Assembly (NCBI RefSeq): GCF_019703515.2
Contig: NC_059346.1
Location: forward strand, 11,874,501-11,938,500
Direction: 5' to 3'
DNA length: 64,000 nt
From: Myxocyprinus asiaticus
Lineage: Eukaryota; Chordata; Actinopteri; Cypriniformes; Catostomidae
Positions 24,225 to 34,774 of the stretch are shown one piece after another (within the stretch, counting starts at the first letter, position 1; each line of letters opens with the position of its first letter). A program made the position numbers and the translations under genes. The notes under the pieces are model-generated. The model searched no databases, was not told the DNA's origin, and saw only the letters and a list, made by a program, of their open reading frames with translations.

Positions 24225-24420
24225 AAAATGATACCATGGTATTATGTTTTTTTGGACATGGTACCAAGACAATACCATGGTCTTGGAGTACCTTGGAGTA
24301 AAAACCATAGTAGATAAATATGGCAATCATACAGTACCATAGTATATGTAAAAATGCTTTGGTGTTACCATCAATCTACCATGGTATTGCAACTGTAATT
24401 TTACTACAGTTAGAGGAAAG
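24225..24420. repeat. TACCATGGTA-rich palindromic stretch
   Basis: The self-complementary word ACCATGGT recurs at about 24233, 24277 and 24378, together with GTACCA/TGGTAC and ACCATAGT variants. This suggests a decayed palindromic repeat. No ends or target duplications were definable. Confidence 0.4.
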
Positions 24421-24599
24421 CCATAATAAATATGGCATCTCCTTCAGACAGTGTAAGAATGTTTCAAAACTTACAACAGTTTCATTATAGTAACAATAAC
24501 TGCAGTTATGGAAGTTTTCAAAGAAAATACTCACAATGGTGAATATCTGTAAGGGGATCGGCTGGGGAAAAAAAGAAAACGCTAAACATGCATTTGTTT

Positions 24600-25180
24600 A
24601 ACAGTGTATAGGGAAATTCTGATGCTAAAATATAAAAATATAAAAAAGAACAGTCTTTACACCAGAGTGAGCACCTGTTTTTTCCATATTATGTGGCCAT
24701 TGTAGTACCACACACAGCGTAACATCCATAAAAGTTAGGCCTAAAATATTATGATCTCCCTCTGTGCGTAACAGTTGGCAACAGGGATGTGGGTTGAATA
24801 GATTTGGTGAACCTGAAGTGATGAGGGAACAAGAGTGAAAGATGACTCGTCAGACCATAATACTTTTTCCAATGCTCAAGGATCCAGTTTATATGCTCCT
24901 TACACCAGGTTATGCACCTCTTTGTGCTGGCCTTGAAAACAAGGGTTTTTGAACAGCAGCACTGCCATACATTTCAGCTTGTGAAGCTCATGATTGTTAG
25001 ACTGGGTCATAAAGGATTCAGTTCTGTGGTCATTTTTGAGGCGACTCTTTTGTGGCAATTAGCAACTGTCCTGTGAATTATCGGTCTGCTGCTCTTTAGA
25101 AAGACAAAAACTACCCTTGTAATTGCCTTACTAAAACCCATTTTAGGAGGTATGAGTCAAAATAATTTTTTGTTGAAAAT
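24600..25180 (-). mobile_element. Tc1-like transposase remnant
   Basis: The minus strand near 24790-24900 reads ALEKVLWSDESSFTLVPSSL. WSDES(S)F is the hallmark around the first catalytic Asp of Tc1/mariner transposases. Flanking sequence is too degraded to follow far, and no terminal repeats were found. Confidence 0.55.
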
Positions 25181-25275
25181 AACATTCTGCCACAGATGCT
25201 GTTAACTGAGTTAGAATTGTATTGAACACGGAACACTCCTTTAACATTCAATAGATTTTTTTGTATCAATTTTAT

Positions 25276-25810
25276 CTAGGGCTGTCGATTTAATGCGTTA
25301 ATATAGTGCGATTAATTATATAAAAGATAACGTAAAAATATACCTGGACCGTAATAAGGACCACCTGTTTTTTCCAGGGGGCAGTAAGTGAAACTGTACA
25401 GGCAATGCGCAGCTTATACAGAGAACAAACCAACCCTTCAGCAGACAGCACAACATGAGGACGCGTTCTTGTGTACAAAACACAGCTTGATGGAGCGCAA
25501 ATCCAAATTTAGGATTTATTAACTTGACACAGCGACCTGATAATTGTATGTTTATGATGTGGCGTAACCAAAGTGAGACACTACAAAAGCATCCGTCTGA
25601 CGCAGGTGCACATTGACAGGTCCTTAGACAAGCCCTCATAATAAATCTCGGTCTGATTGACAAATTCATTTGCAAAACTGATTGCTGTGAACTGTAGGCC
25701 AGTGATTGGCTTATGTTCTGTAATATCCAAAAAACAATACATTGGATTCTAAAGCCACTTTTTGTATTGTATTATCAATGTTTCACTCCTCTGCCACAAT
25801 AATGTAATGC
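25276..25810. mobile_element. hAT-like element, left end only
   Basis: TAGGGCTGTCGATTTAATGC followed by GTTAATATAGTGCGATTAAT is the conserved left terminus of a fish non-autonomous hAT family, as recalled. The expected right terminus (GACAGCCCTA) is absent before the AT microsatellite at 25851. The interior has no recognisable frame. Confidence 0.5.
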
Positions 25811-25844
25811 ATTATATTTATCTGAATATAATTGTTTTTATTTT

Positions 25845-25850
<6 letters not shown>

Positions 25851-25912
<62 letters not shown>
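25851..25912. repeat. (TA)n microsatellite, 62 bp
   Basis: An uninterrupted TA run. It separates a hAT-like fragment from a Tc1 remnant and creates artefactual Tyr-Ile frames. Confidence 0.97.
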
Positions 25913-25914
<2 letters not shown>

Positions 25915-25920
<6 letters not shown>

Positions 25921-26425
25921 CACCTGCCGAATATTGTTCAGGTCCCCCTCGTGCCGCCAAAACAGCACCAACCCGCATCTCAGAATAGTATTCTGAGATG
26001 CTATTCTTCTCACCACAATTGTACAGAGCAGTTACCTGAGTTACTGTAGACTTTGTCATTTCGAACCAGTTTGGACATTCTCTGTTGATCTCTCTTATCA
26101 ACAAGGAATTTCCGTCCACAGAACTGCCACTCACTGGATGTTTTTTTGTTTTTGGCACCATTCGGAGTAAATTCTAGAGACTGTTATGTGTGAAAATCCC
26201 AGGAGATCAGCAGTTACAGAAATACTCAAACCATCCCATCTGTCACCAACAATCATGCCACAGTTCAAATCACTGAGATCACATTTTTTCCCCATTCTGA
26301 TGGTTGATGTGAACATTAACTGAATCTCTTGACCTGTATCTGCATGATATAGTGTGACAGCATGCCCCACTAATTGTGTCAACATTAATTCATTGAACTT
26401 TTTCAATTCCCCTGGGCATTAACGG
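25915..26425 (-). mobile_element. Tc1-like element remnant with helix-turn-helix
   Basis: The minus frame at 26131-26406 shows MGKKCDLSDLNCGMIVGDRW then DGLSISVTADLLGFSHITVS and RIYSEWCQKQK, a Tc1 paired-type DNA-binding region. Further along, EINRECPNWFEMTKSTVTQV continues it. The left edge (25915-25975) carries the C-terminal end (VLAARGGPEQ) joined directly to N-terminal sequence, so the catalytic domain has been deleted. A second fragment of the same family lies on plus at 31380-31630. Confidence 0.75.
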
Positions 26426-26469
26426 TGGAAATTTTCAAAATATTTTTTGTAGCCAAAAGTAATCCCATA

Positions 26470-26635
26470 AAGCAATTTACCTTTATGCATTTGGCAGACA
26501 CTTTTATCTGAAGCAACTTACAGTGCATTCAGGGTATCCATTTGTGCATTCCCTGGGAACCAAACCCATAATCTTGATATTACTAGCACCATGCGCTACC
26601 AGTTGAGCTACAGGAACCTTTAAACATTTCTTACC
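26470..26635 (-). repeat. tRNA-derived SINE
   Basis: On minus, TCCTGTAGCTCAACTGGTAG is an A box-like tRNA start and GGGTTTGGTTCCCAGGG a B box. The body ends TAAGTTGCTTCAGATAAAAG then TGTCTGCCAAATGCATAAAG, the LINE-like tail shared by many fish SINEs. Confidence 0.75.
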
Positions 26636-26639
26636 TACT

Positions 26640-28020
26640 CTGAGAATTATTCACTGTAAAAAGATCTCCCCTATATATCTATATAGTCCATGTTTCTAAG
26701 GACACTGGGAGTCATACAGGTATACGCATTAGTGGTTTTTATTGTTATTTAATTTAATTTAATTTTGTGTAATTGAGGCAGATGCCTGCCACAGACCTGA
26801 TCTGAGAACTGCTTGTGTAAGCTAACAGTATGTTAAAAAACAAAACCCATGTCATTTCCCAGTTATCTCTCCCCTGACAAATTCTGCTTTCTGAGGTAAA
26901 CATTGAACTAATGGTCATTTCACACCTAGAAATGTTTGTGCTCACATAGAAGGAATCCACATTTAAATGAAATGCCAATGCAAGTTTTGCATGAGGGAAG
27001 GAATAATAAAACTAAATTAATATCTACCCAGGTTTTGGCTTAAAAAAAAAAAAAAAAAGTATGAGTTTTTCCGACCGCAGTTTCACCATCATAGTCCAAA
27101 CAGAGTGGCTGGTTTTCATGCTCATCTCTCCATTAAATATTTATGTTGTGGAACAAAGAGGAAAAGCTCATTAATGGTTAATCCATAATTCCCAAATGAA
27201 GGTCATACTACTCCACTGGGAGGCCTTAACGAGCAATTATAGCTGTTGGGTTAACAAAGGTGACAGACAAAGGATGTTTTAGTTCACGTAAGGATACTGA
27301 ATGCAGTCGCTGCAACATTTCTCAGCACATCTGAGCTGTTTTTTAAGAAAGCAAACAATGGATTTATACTCTAATTTGGATTTACATCATATTTTGTGTA
27401 ATGGATGCTGGTCGCCATCATGGGATGCTGATTTGCTGGTGTCCCTAATAGGCTTTTTAACCATCTTATCCAGCAAGACTTACATAATCAACCAGCTTCA
27501 CTACATTTGCAAAACTGAAAATGTGTAGTTGTTACCTTAACACTGGGTCCTAACCAGATGCCATGCGATAAAGCAACAAGCGCTAAATTCTATCGCTTCC
27601 ATGGAAATTTTAGTTTTTGTCTTCATCAGTTGGTATCAAAAAAGCAATGAGTGATAGAGAATTTTGTCAGTCGTTTGGTTCGTATTTCTGTGGAGATGCG
27701 CTGAGTAGGCCCACTCATAGTGGTTGAAAATCCTGCTCTAAATAAAAAAGCGCAACAGTACCATCGTGGTTCCAGAAGTATTTTTTCGCATTTTTATGTA
27801 GGCTTTTCATAGAATATTTCATAAAAGAGTTGAAAACCATGAACCAAATTAACCAGCTCCGAGGTGAATCGCGTTTACAAACTTTAATTTGAAGTCTTTC
27901 ACAAGGGCACAAACAATGACGTAATCCAATGAAGAATTGCGAATGACGTAATCAAATTAAAAATTATATAAATATATCAAACTATTGATTTTAGGTCATT
28001 GATTATAAGTATAGAAACTA
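26640..28020. other. no recognised gene or repeat
   Basis: Intron-like sequence with a run of A at about 27043-27058. No exon with galnt9-like coding was seen on minus. Confidence 0.45.
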
Positions 28021-28027
28021 TATATTG

Positions 28028-28314
28028 GTAACACTTCACAATAAGGTTCCATTCGTTATGAACAAACAATTAACAATAATTAATGTTAATGTTAAATGTT
28101 AATGTTAGTTAATAAAAATAAAATGTTTCATTGTTAGTTCACTTTAGTTCCTAGTGCATTAAGTAATGTTAGCAAACAACTTTTGAATTTAAAAATGTAT
28201 TAGTATATATTGAAATTAACATTAACTAAGATTAATAAATGCTGTAAAAGTATTGCTTATTGTTAGTTCATGTTAACTAATATTAATAAATGGAGCCTTA
28301 CTGTAAAGTGTTAC
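28028..28314. mobile_element. MITE with GTAACACTT termini
   Basis: The left end GTAACACTTCACAATAAGGT and the right end (read inverted) GTAACACTTTACAGTAAGGC agree over 24 bp with three mismatches. The interior is built from TTAATGTTAA/TTAACATTAA words. It is 287 bp and non-coding, a type common in fish introns. Confidence 0.75.
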
Positions 28315-28394
28315 AGATATATTTTAAGTTTACTGCAAAATATTCCAATATAGACAGATATATACCGATGAGCCAAAACATTATGACCACCTGC

Positions 28395-29341
28395 CTAATA
28401 TGCTGTTGGTCCTCCACGAGCCACCAAAACAGTGCCGACCTGCCGAGACATGGACTCTACAAGACCACTGAAGGTGTCCTTTAGTATCTGACACCAAGAC
28501 ATTAGCAGAAGATCCTTCAAGTCCTGTAAGTTGTGAGGCCATGGCAACACCTTGAACACTTCATTATGTTCCTCAAACCATTCCCAAACAATGTGTGCAA
28601 TATGGCAGGGCACATTATTCTGGTGAAAGAGGCCACTGCCATCAGGGAATACCATTGCCATGAAGGGGTGTATGTGGTCTGCAATGATGTTAAGGTAGGT
28701 GGTATGTATCAAATTGATGTCCACATAAATGGCCTGACCCAGGGATTCCCAGCAGAACATTGCCCAGAGCATCCTCCGCTTGTCGTCTTCCCACAGTGTA
28801 TCCTGGTGCCATCACTTCACCAGGTAAACGGCACACACGTACATGGCCGTCCACTTGACATGGCCGTCCACATCGGACCAGGTGACCTTCTTCCACTGCT
28901 CCAAGGTCTAGTTCTGACACTCGCTTGCCCACTGAAGGCACTTTCGTCGGTTGACAAGGGTCATCATGGGCACTCTGACCGGTCTGCGGCTACGCAGCCC
29001 CATACGCAGCAGGATGTGATGCACTGTGTGTTGTGACACATTCCTCCCGTAACCATCACTAAAATTTTCTGTGACTTGTGCCACGGTAAACCTTCTGTCA
29101 GTTCAGACCAGACGGAAATTGCCTTGGTTGCCTTAACGCATCGATGAGCCTTGCGTCCCCAACACCTTGTCGCTGGTTTGTATTTTCTCCCTCTTCGGAC
29201 CACTGTCGGTAGGCACTCACCACCAGTAGCGGTTCTAGCTTGTATGGCACCCCGGGGCGAAACCCGCTTCAACATGCCCCCAAAGGTGTTGGGGGTTCTG
29301 TGTGGGTGCCTTGTGCTGCCCTGGGCAACTGCCCAAGTCAC
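28395..29341 (-). pseudogene. Tc1-like transposase, inactivated
   Basis: The C-terminal part (28395-28772) reads MLWAMFCWESLGQAIYVDIN, then GLFHQNNVPCHIAHIVWEWF and WPHNLQDLKDLL, ending VARGGPTAY. In active relatives the second catalytic Asp lies in a QDN/QHDNAP motif. Here it reads QNNVP, so the Asp is Asn. The NPIE motif carrying the Glu reads LQDLK, so that residue is lost too. The N-terminal part continues in other frames to about 29341 and contains the small insertion at 29224-29362. Confidence 0.85.
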
Positions 29342-29362
29342 CCATGCCTATATCCGCCACTG
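29224..29362. mobile_element. 139-bp non-autonomous hAT-like element
   Basis: The ends CAGTAGCGGTTCTAG and ATATCCGCCACTG are inverted repeats (CAGT[A/G]GCGG). Perfect 8-bp duplications CTCACCAC flank it (29216-29223 and 29363-29370). It is GC-rich compared with its host and non-coding. CAGTGGCGG termini are known for fish hAT elements. Confidence 0.88.
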
Positions 29363-29626
29363 CTCACCACTGCTGACCGGAAGCACCCCACAAGCCTTGC
29401 CGTTTCAGAGATGCTCTGACTCAGTCATCTGGCGATAACAATTTGGCCCTTGTCAAAGTCACTCAGGTCTTTACTTACCCATTTCTCCTGCATTCAACAT
29501 GCAAGAACTGATTGTTTGCTTACCATCTAATCTACCCAAACCTTGACATGTGGTCTTGTTAGAAGATGATCAACGTTATTCGTTTCACCTGTGAGTGGTC
29601 ATAATATTTTGGCTCATCGGTGTATA

Positions 29627-30156
29627 TGTAGTTTGAGAGTTTAGGGAGACCAACTCGATTGCATCATTCATTGTGTGTCATGGAAGTAGGCGGTTGCTCC
29701 TGGACTTGTTTGGCAGGCTTTGTTGGCTGTGGTTCTCTGATTAGGTAATCTTTCTCTGCTGAACCATGGGTAGTGTAGTTGTTTACCAGGAATTTGGCTA
29801 TTAAACACAATTTTAAAACAATGAAGTTGAAATCAAGCGGACTGAAGGCTTCAACAAAGGCTAATACCATCGACGAACAACTTCAGAGCCCACTGTAGTT
29901 CGGTCTTTAAAGTTTATAAGTTATCGTTGAAAAACTATTTGTCTATGGAAGAATGGAATTGTGCTGATGTAGCCAATCACGCCTCAAGCATCCATTCTAC
30001 CTTATCTGACCCCTAGAAGTTCTTTTAAATACTTTTATTACCAAAAATCCAGGTACTACCACAGAAACATTAATTCATCCTGGGTGCATCTCAGTTCTTC
30101 TGTATCCTATTTCTGAGGTAATTGCCTTATAAATAATAAGAGAGAATCCCACTTAC
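29627..30156. other. galnt9 intron, nothing else recognised
   Basis: Intron sequence directly downstream (lower coordinates) of the exon at 30157. It starts on minus with GTAAGTGGG. No repeat was recognised. Confidence 0.5.
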
Positions 30157-30331
30157 CAGCCTATGTTGAACTCCACATGGGCGTCGAAGAAGCCCACAAC
30201 AGGAGCAGTGGCAGCGTTCCAGCCGTGAATCCTGGCCCGAATGAGTCCCTCTCGTTTACTGTTCCTCACAATCTTGACCAGGCCAGGATATCGCTTATTC
30301 ACATAATGATCCAGATTGAACTTCAGCTCCA
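30157..30331 (-). CDS. galnt9: galnt9 internal exon: GT-A domain with the DxH metal-binding motif
   Basis: This is an internal exon of 175 nt on the minus strand. The acceptor is a T-rich tract ending CTGTTGCAG right of 30331; the donor GTAAGT starts at 30156. The phase matches the previous exon (G + TG gives Val). The product reads VELKFNLDHYVNKRYPGLVK, IVRNSKREGLIRARIHGWNA, ATAPVVGFFDAHVEFNIGW. The DAH triplet in FFDAHVEF is the Asp-x-His motif that coordinates Mn2+ in this glycosyltransferase family. GALNT9-related members carry Ala at the middle position where many others have Ser. The intron upstream of the exon ends in a long T run (30346-30369 read as A on plus), which may vary in length. 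The next exon (after NIGW) should follow further left and was not recognised. Confidence 0.93.
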
Positions 30332-30953
30332 CTGCAACAGAGAGGCAAAAAAAAAAAAAAAAAAAAAAATGTGATCCAAGTAAATCAAAACCTCCTACGA
30401 CAATAATATGAATTTGTCTAGCAGGATTTAGCAAAATTCAACATTTAAGAATTGGAATTTGAATTGAATTGGCCATGTTCCATAGAATGTTGAATTGGAA
30501 TGACAGGAAGATACATTTAATTAATTGAAATTCCTTTAGTCTCTTAGAGTTAGCTATCTCTCCTCATTCAATAAGAGCTCTAGGAGGTAAACAAATGGAG
30601 TGCACAGAGAACACACACACACACTCAGAGACACAGACACACACATACACACACTGGGGGAAGATAGATGAGTGTTTGGGTTCTTTCCTGCAGAGAGCTC
30701 TAGTTTCTATGGGGAGAGGAATAAGGAGGAACAGAGCACTCTTTAAGTCACTGATGCACACAACTCCCTCCCCTCTCATTCATCAGCTCACAAGAATGAT
30801 TAACATTTCAGTGTTTCAGTGATTCAGGGCAATAAAAATGTTTTACTTTTTCAGTGGACTTGTCCACCCATGAATGTGATTTGAAACTATTATACATAAA
30901 TGCTGGGATGACATGTTTTACGTCTGCTTGTGAATACTCGGGTAATGGGGCAG

Positions 30954-31185
30954 AGGGGCAGTGGTGGCTCAGCAGTTAAGGCTCTGGGTTACTGATCAGA
31001 AGGTTGGGGGTTCAAGCCCCAGCACTGCCAAGATGCCACTGTTAGGCCCTTGAGCAAGGTCCTTGATCCTATCTGCTCCAGGGGCACCATATCATGGCTG
31101 ACCCTGCACTCTGACCCCAGCTTAGCTGGGATATGTGAAAAAAATAATTTCACTGTATGTGTGATAAATAAATATAATTATTATT
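30954..31185 (+). repeat. tRNA-derived SINE
   Basis: GTGGTGGCTCAGCAGTTAAG (A box region) and GGGGGTTCAAGCCCCAG (B box) start the unit. The body has GCCACTGTTAGGCCCTTGAG and CATGGCTGACCCTGCACTCT, and a tail with AATTTCACTGTATGTGTGAT. Structure and order match a widespread teleost SINE. It is well preserved, with an AT-rich tail of (ATTA)n type. Confidence 0.85.
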
Positions 31186-31199
31186 AATTAATTAATTGT

Positions 31200-31290
31200 A
31201 ATGGCAGCTCAACTGGTAGGGCATTGTGCAACACTCAAGTTATGGGTTCAATTCCCATGAAAATAACTTATTGATAGTGAGAAGGGTACA
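31200..31290 (+). repeat. tRNA-derived SINE head
   Basis: GGCAGCTCAACTGGTAGGGC and TTATGGGTTCAATTCCCATG are A and B boxes of a tRNA-like head of the same type as the SINE at 26470-26635. The LINE-like tail is missing. Confidence 0.6.
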
Positions 31291-31379
31291 CTTTAAATGA
31301 ACTGAGGGTGATTAAATCACCAACTGTACCCCAAAATAAAATGAAAAAATCATAATTTAGTTTTCTTTTTTTATAATAT

Positions 31380-31630
31380 ATACAGTATATTTATGTGGTT
31401 ATCTAATCAGCCAATCATGTGGCAGCAGTGCAATGCATTAAATCACACAGATATGTGTCAGGAGCTTAAGTTAATGTTCACATCATCCATCAGAATAGGG
31501 AAAAAAAATTTGATCTCAGTGATTTTTGGTGCCAGATGGGCTGGTTTGAGTATTTCTGTAACTGCTGATCTCCTGGGATTTTCAGGCACAACAGTCTCTA
31601 GAGTTTACTCAGAATGTGAAAAAAAATAAA
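31380..31630 (+). mobile_element. Tc1-like fragment with helix-turn-helix
   Basis: The plus frame at 31393-31629 reads IRIGKKNLISVIFGARWAGL then SISVTADLLGFSGTTVSRVY. It is clearly related to the minus-strand fragment at 26131-26406. Only the DNA-binding region and left flank remain. Confidence 0.75.
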
Positions 31631-31639
31631 ATAAATAAA

Positions 31640-32439
31640 AAACATCTATTGAGCAGTGTTGAACTGTACAAACACACACACACACATACACAAAATGTTC
31701 TTGTGTTGTGAAAAGTTATAGGATTCCCTCCAGTGCATTCTGAACGCAACTGTGATAAAGAATCATGAGGCAGAAATATTTTATTAACGAATAAATAAAG
31801 GACAAATATCCATCCATCATGCCATTAATAGAAAAAAAAAGTTCTGGATCATAGTAGATACAAATTTAGGATTATGAAATTATTTAAAATGCATGCTGAT
31901 CCTGAAAGATGAGCTATGGCAAAGGGATTGCTTAGCTTTATTTAATCAACATAGAGGTTTTATAATTTTATATCTGCATATCTAGAACACAAGTTTGATA
32001 TACAACCATATCAATCCAATATCAATTAATGCAATTAAAGAATTTTCCTCATGGATGCACACGTATGTGTGACAGTAAAGGTTAAAACTAATCCTATGCA
32101 CAGTGTTTGGCTATGTCATAAGAATTTAATTGAACCTAACTGAGTGTCATAAAAATCAAATGTGAGATAAAAAAAACAGATGAGATTTTAAGTTTAATCC
32201 TCTGTGGAATTTTAAATATTTTTTTTATAATAGTTAAATTTAGTTTAAATGCCCAGTGACAATTACAGGAAGAAAACCTTTAAGAAGAACAAAGTAATCG
32301 TAAACAACAGCACCTACTCAATCCTGAATCCCATTATAAAGAAGATACCCACACAAGAGGAGCATGTGGAGAACGGTTGACTGGCATTACCACTATCTTT
32401 CCAATTTGCTGTTATCTCTAAGACTTAGCTTCTCTGGAT
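31640..32439. other. galnt9 intron, nothing recognised
   Basis: Mostly AT-rich, with a short CA run near 31672-31689. No coding or repeat family was recognised. Confidence 0.45.
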
Positions 32440-32468
32440 GCAGCCGTTTCCCTATCTGTCACTCACTC

Positions 32469-32575
32469 GACGTTGTGTCGATGTAGTGACACTAGGGGTC
32501 ACTCTTGGGAGCCCTAAACACCTCTGCCTTTTGAAAAAAGGCCAATGGAAATTGGTGAGTGGAATTTGTATGCCG
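32469..32575 (+). repeat. left inverted terminal repeat of the DIRS element
   Basis: From CGACGTTGTGTCGATGTAGT through CACTAGGGGTCACTCTTGGG and CTCTGCCTTTTGAAAAAAGG to ATTGGTGAGTGG. Its inverted copy lies at 37246-37345 with a few differences. Confidence 0.88.
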
Positions 32576-32593
32576 CTCCCCCGGACATACCGG

Positions 32594-32602
32594 TATAAAA
32601 GG
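32594..32602 (+). promoter_or_regulatory. TATA box of the DIRS element
   Basis: TATAAAAGG lies just downstream of the left terminal repeat, upstream of the gag-like region. It is a strong match to a Pol II TATA box in a position suited to driving the element. Confidence 0.5.
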
Positions 32603-33070
32603 AGCTGGCATGCAACCACTCATTCAGATTTTCTCTTCGGAGCCGAGCGATTGCATTCAGTGCACTGAATTCAATTCACCTCAAACTGCTGGATTTTATG
32701 GCGCATTTCAGCGGCTTCTCCCCCTCTGCACCTGTGGAGTGCAGAGAATGCCCCTGGGTGCCTCGGCAGAACAAAACAAAAGAGTATATTCTAAAAAGAG
32801 TATATTTTCAATCCTAAAACAGCGGCACACAGAACGTATTTTTAAAGATGCCTTTCCGTTTGTGTGTTATTCCTGGTTGCGGTCGTTTTCTCTCCGCTTC
32901 TGACGGCCACGATTGCTGCTTTACGTGTCAGGGCGCTGCCCACGCCGAGACATCGTTCGTGGATGGGTCTTGTCCTCATTACGAGAACATGATCATGATC
33001 TTCCTTCGTAAGAAAGCAAGCCACCCCAGCAGCTCCCCGCCTCGGTCCTTCTACCTATGGGTGTGAGGCC

Positions 33071-34400
33071 GTGTCAGCTAGCACTGGGGGAGATTTGGGG
33101 ACTTCAATGGGAGCACCTCCACAGGGTAACCCCCCACGGACCTCCTATTCCTCAGCATGCTCGCTTGCCCCGGTCAGGCTCTCGGATGAGACTGCCGGCT
33201 TGTCTCAGGGCGAGTTCGACCTTTTATTCAGGGCCCGGGAAGACGATGAGTTATCGAGTGCAGCATCGGAGAGTGGGCTCATCCATTCTGACGAGGAGGC
33301 TTCGTATGGGCTTTCTCCTTCGGGTATGGTCACCCAGTCTCAGGACGACGTGGAAATGATGGACATGCTTTCCCGAGTGGAACCCTCCACTCTCCCCTGA
33401 ACCCTCGCGGCTCGATGATTGGTTCCTGGGCCCAGAGCGCCGCTCACGGCCGCGCCCCGCCCCGGTCTCTTTCTTCCTGGAAGTTCATGAGGAGCTGACA
33501 AGATCGTGGGGCACCTTTTACTACCCGATCCTGATCTTTCAGCTCCCCCGCTCTCACTACCCTCGATGGTGGGGCAGCCAAGGGGTATTCGGTGATTCCC
33601 CAGGTAGATAAGGTGCTCACGGTGCACTTGTGCCCGCAGAGCACCGCCACCTGGCGCAGGCGCCCGAAGCTCCTGTCCAGGGCCTGTAGGTTTACGTCGT
33701 CTCTGATGGCTAAGGCCTATGGTGCCACTGGAAAAGCCGCCTCCACCCTGCACACCATGGCTCTCCTGCAGGTACACCTGGCACTAAAAGAGCTGCACGA
33801 GGGTAAATCTGACCCAGGATTGATGCAGGAACTGCGCTCAGTGACCGACCTCGCTCTCCGGGTGATGAAGGTCATGGCGCGGTCTCTTGGGCAGGCGATG
33901 TCCGCCCTGGTGGTCCAGGAGTGCCACCTTTGGCTCAACCTGGTCGAGATGAGAGAGGCTGACAAGGCACAGTTCCTTGACATCCCCATTTCCCAGGTTG
34001 GCCTGTTCGGCGACACTGTTGAGGACTTTGCCCAGCAGTTCTCGGCGGTGAAGCAGCAGACGGAGGCTATTCAACACATCTGCCCCAATGTGGCTCAAGA
34101 CCCCGCACCCCGTCTGCTCATTGCCAAGGGCGTCCTCCTGCAACAACAGCACCGGCTCCGCTGCAGTCCGCCCCCGCACCCCGTCTGCTCATTGCCAAGG
34201 GCGTCCTCCTGCTACAACAGCACCGGCTCCGCAGCCTGCCCCCGCGGTCCCGGCGTGGAGCCCACTGCAGGAAGCAGACGCCACCCGTCTCACGGCCGGC
34301 CACCAAGAACCCAAGGAAGGCTTCGAAGCGCCCATGAGACGGGCGACCCAGGGATGAGGAGACCCGCTTCTATGGAGCTAGTAGACAGACCACTCCATCC
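33071..34400 (+). pseudogene. DIRS gag-like gene, broken
   Basis: An acidic N-terminal section (33071-33400) reads LSQGEFDLLFRAREDDELSS and EEASYGLSPSGMVTQSQDDV. It is followed after a frame change by a helical section from about 33700: MAKAYGATGKAASTLHTMAL, LQVHLALKELHEGKSDPGLM, and DIPISQVGLFGDTVEDFAQQ. This is the usual layout of the first ORF of fish DIRS elements. A stretch of about 75 bases is tandemly duplicated at 34103-34240. The rest to 34656 is Pro-rich and lies before the RT frame. Confidence 0.75.
34103..34240 (+). repeat. tandem duplication inside the DIRS gag
   Basis: CACCCCGTCTGCTCATTGCC then AAGGGCGTCCTCCTGC[A/T]ACA and ACAGCACCGGCTCCG occur twice head to tail, about 72-75 bases apart, with one mismatch at the [A/T]. 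The high identity points to a recent event. The duplication moves the copies into different frames. Confidence 0.85.
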
Positions 34401-34774
34401 CCCGGTGGAGGGCCGGGAGGAGAATCTTTTGTTTCATTTTTTGCCGCACACCCAAGAGGTTGCGGTACCCAAAACTTCAACAACAGAGAGGTTTTCTTGT
34501 TCCCTGGGTCACATGTCAGGTGCGCACAGCCATTGTCATGACCGCCATCCACCATCCAATTTCAGCAGGATTGGCGCTCCAGCGGCGGACCCCCCGCCCC
34601 TGCACGCCCAGCTGTGGCACAAACATGCCCATACCGGGTTGGTTCCGATGGACTAGAGGGACGATATTCCTCCTCCCCCCACCTCAACCAATCTTATAGT
34701 GGGCATCAGGAGCCAGGTAAGTGCTTCAATGTCTCTGGACTCAGCACGGCCACGGGGTTTGAGCCCTCCTCAAC

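Larger units (their letters stand above)
28371..29626 (-). mobile_element. Tc1-like transposon with CCGATGAGCCAAAACATTAT termini
   Basis: The left TACCGATGAGCCAAAACATT and right TATTTTGGCTCATCGGTGTA are inverted repeats with TA beside each. It carries a broken minus-strand transposase and, inside that, a 139-bp hAT-like insert. Confidence 0.85.

Noticed and set aside
25783..26161. Frames with long Tyr-Ile runs
   Set aside because: They are translations of the TA microsatellite joined to Tc1 sequence. The same applies to 40417-40727.
28533..29036. 167-codon frame on plus
   Set aside because: It is antisense to the recognised Tc1-like transposase remnant on minus.
1..30156. Later galnt9 exons
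   Set aside because: No minus-strand match to the expected following motifs of the catalytic or lectin domain was seen by eye. Short exons could be missed, so absence is not proven.
33340..33777. 145-codon minus frame
   Set aside because: It is antisense to the DIRS gag-like region and has no family motif; high GC makes long chance frames likely.
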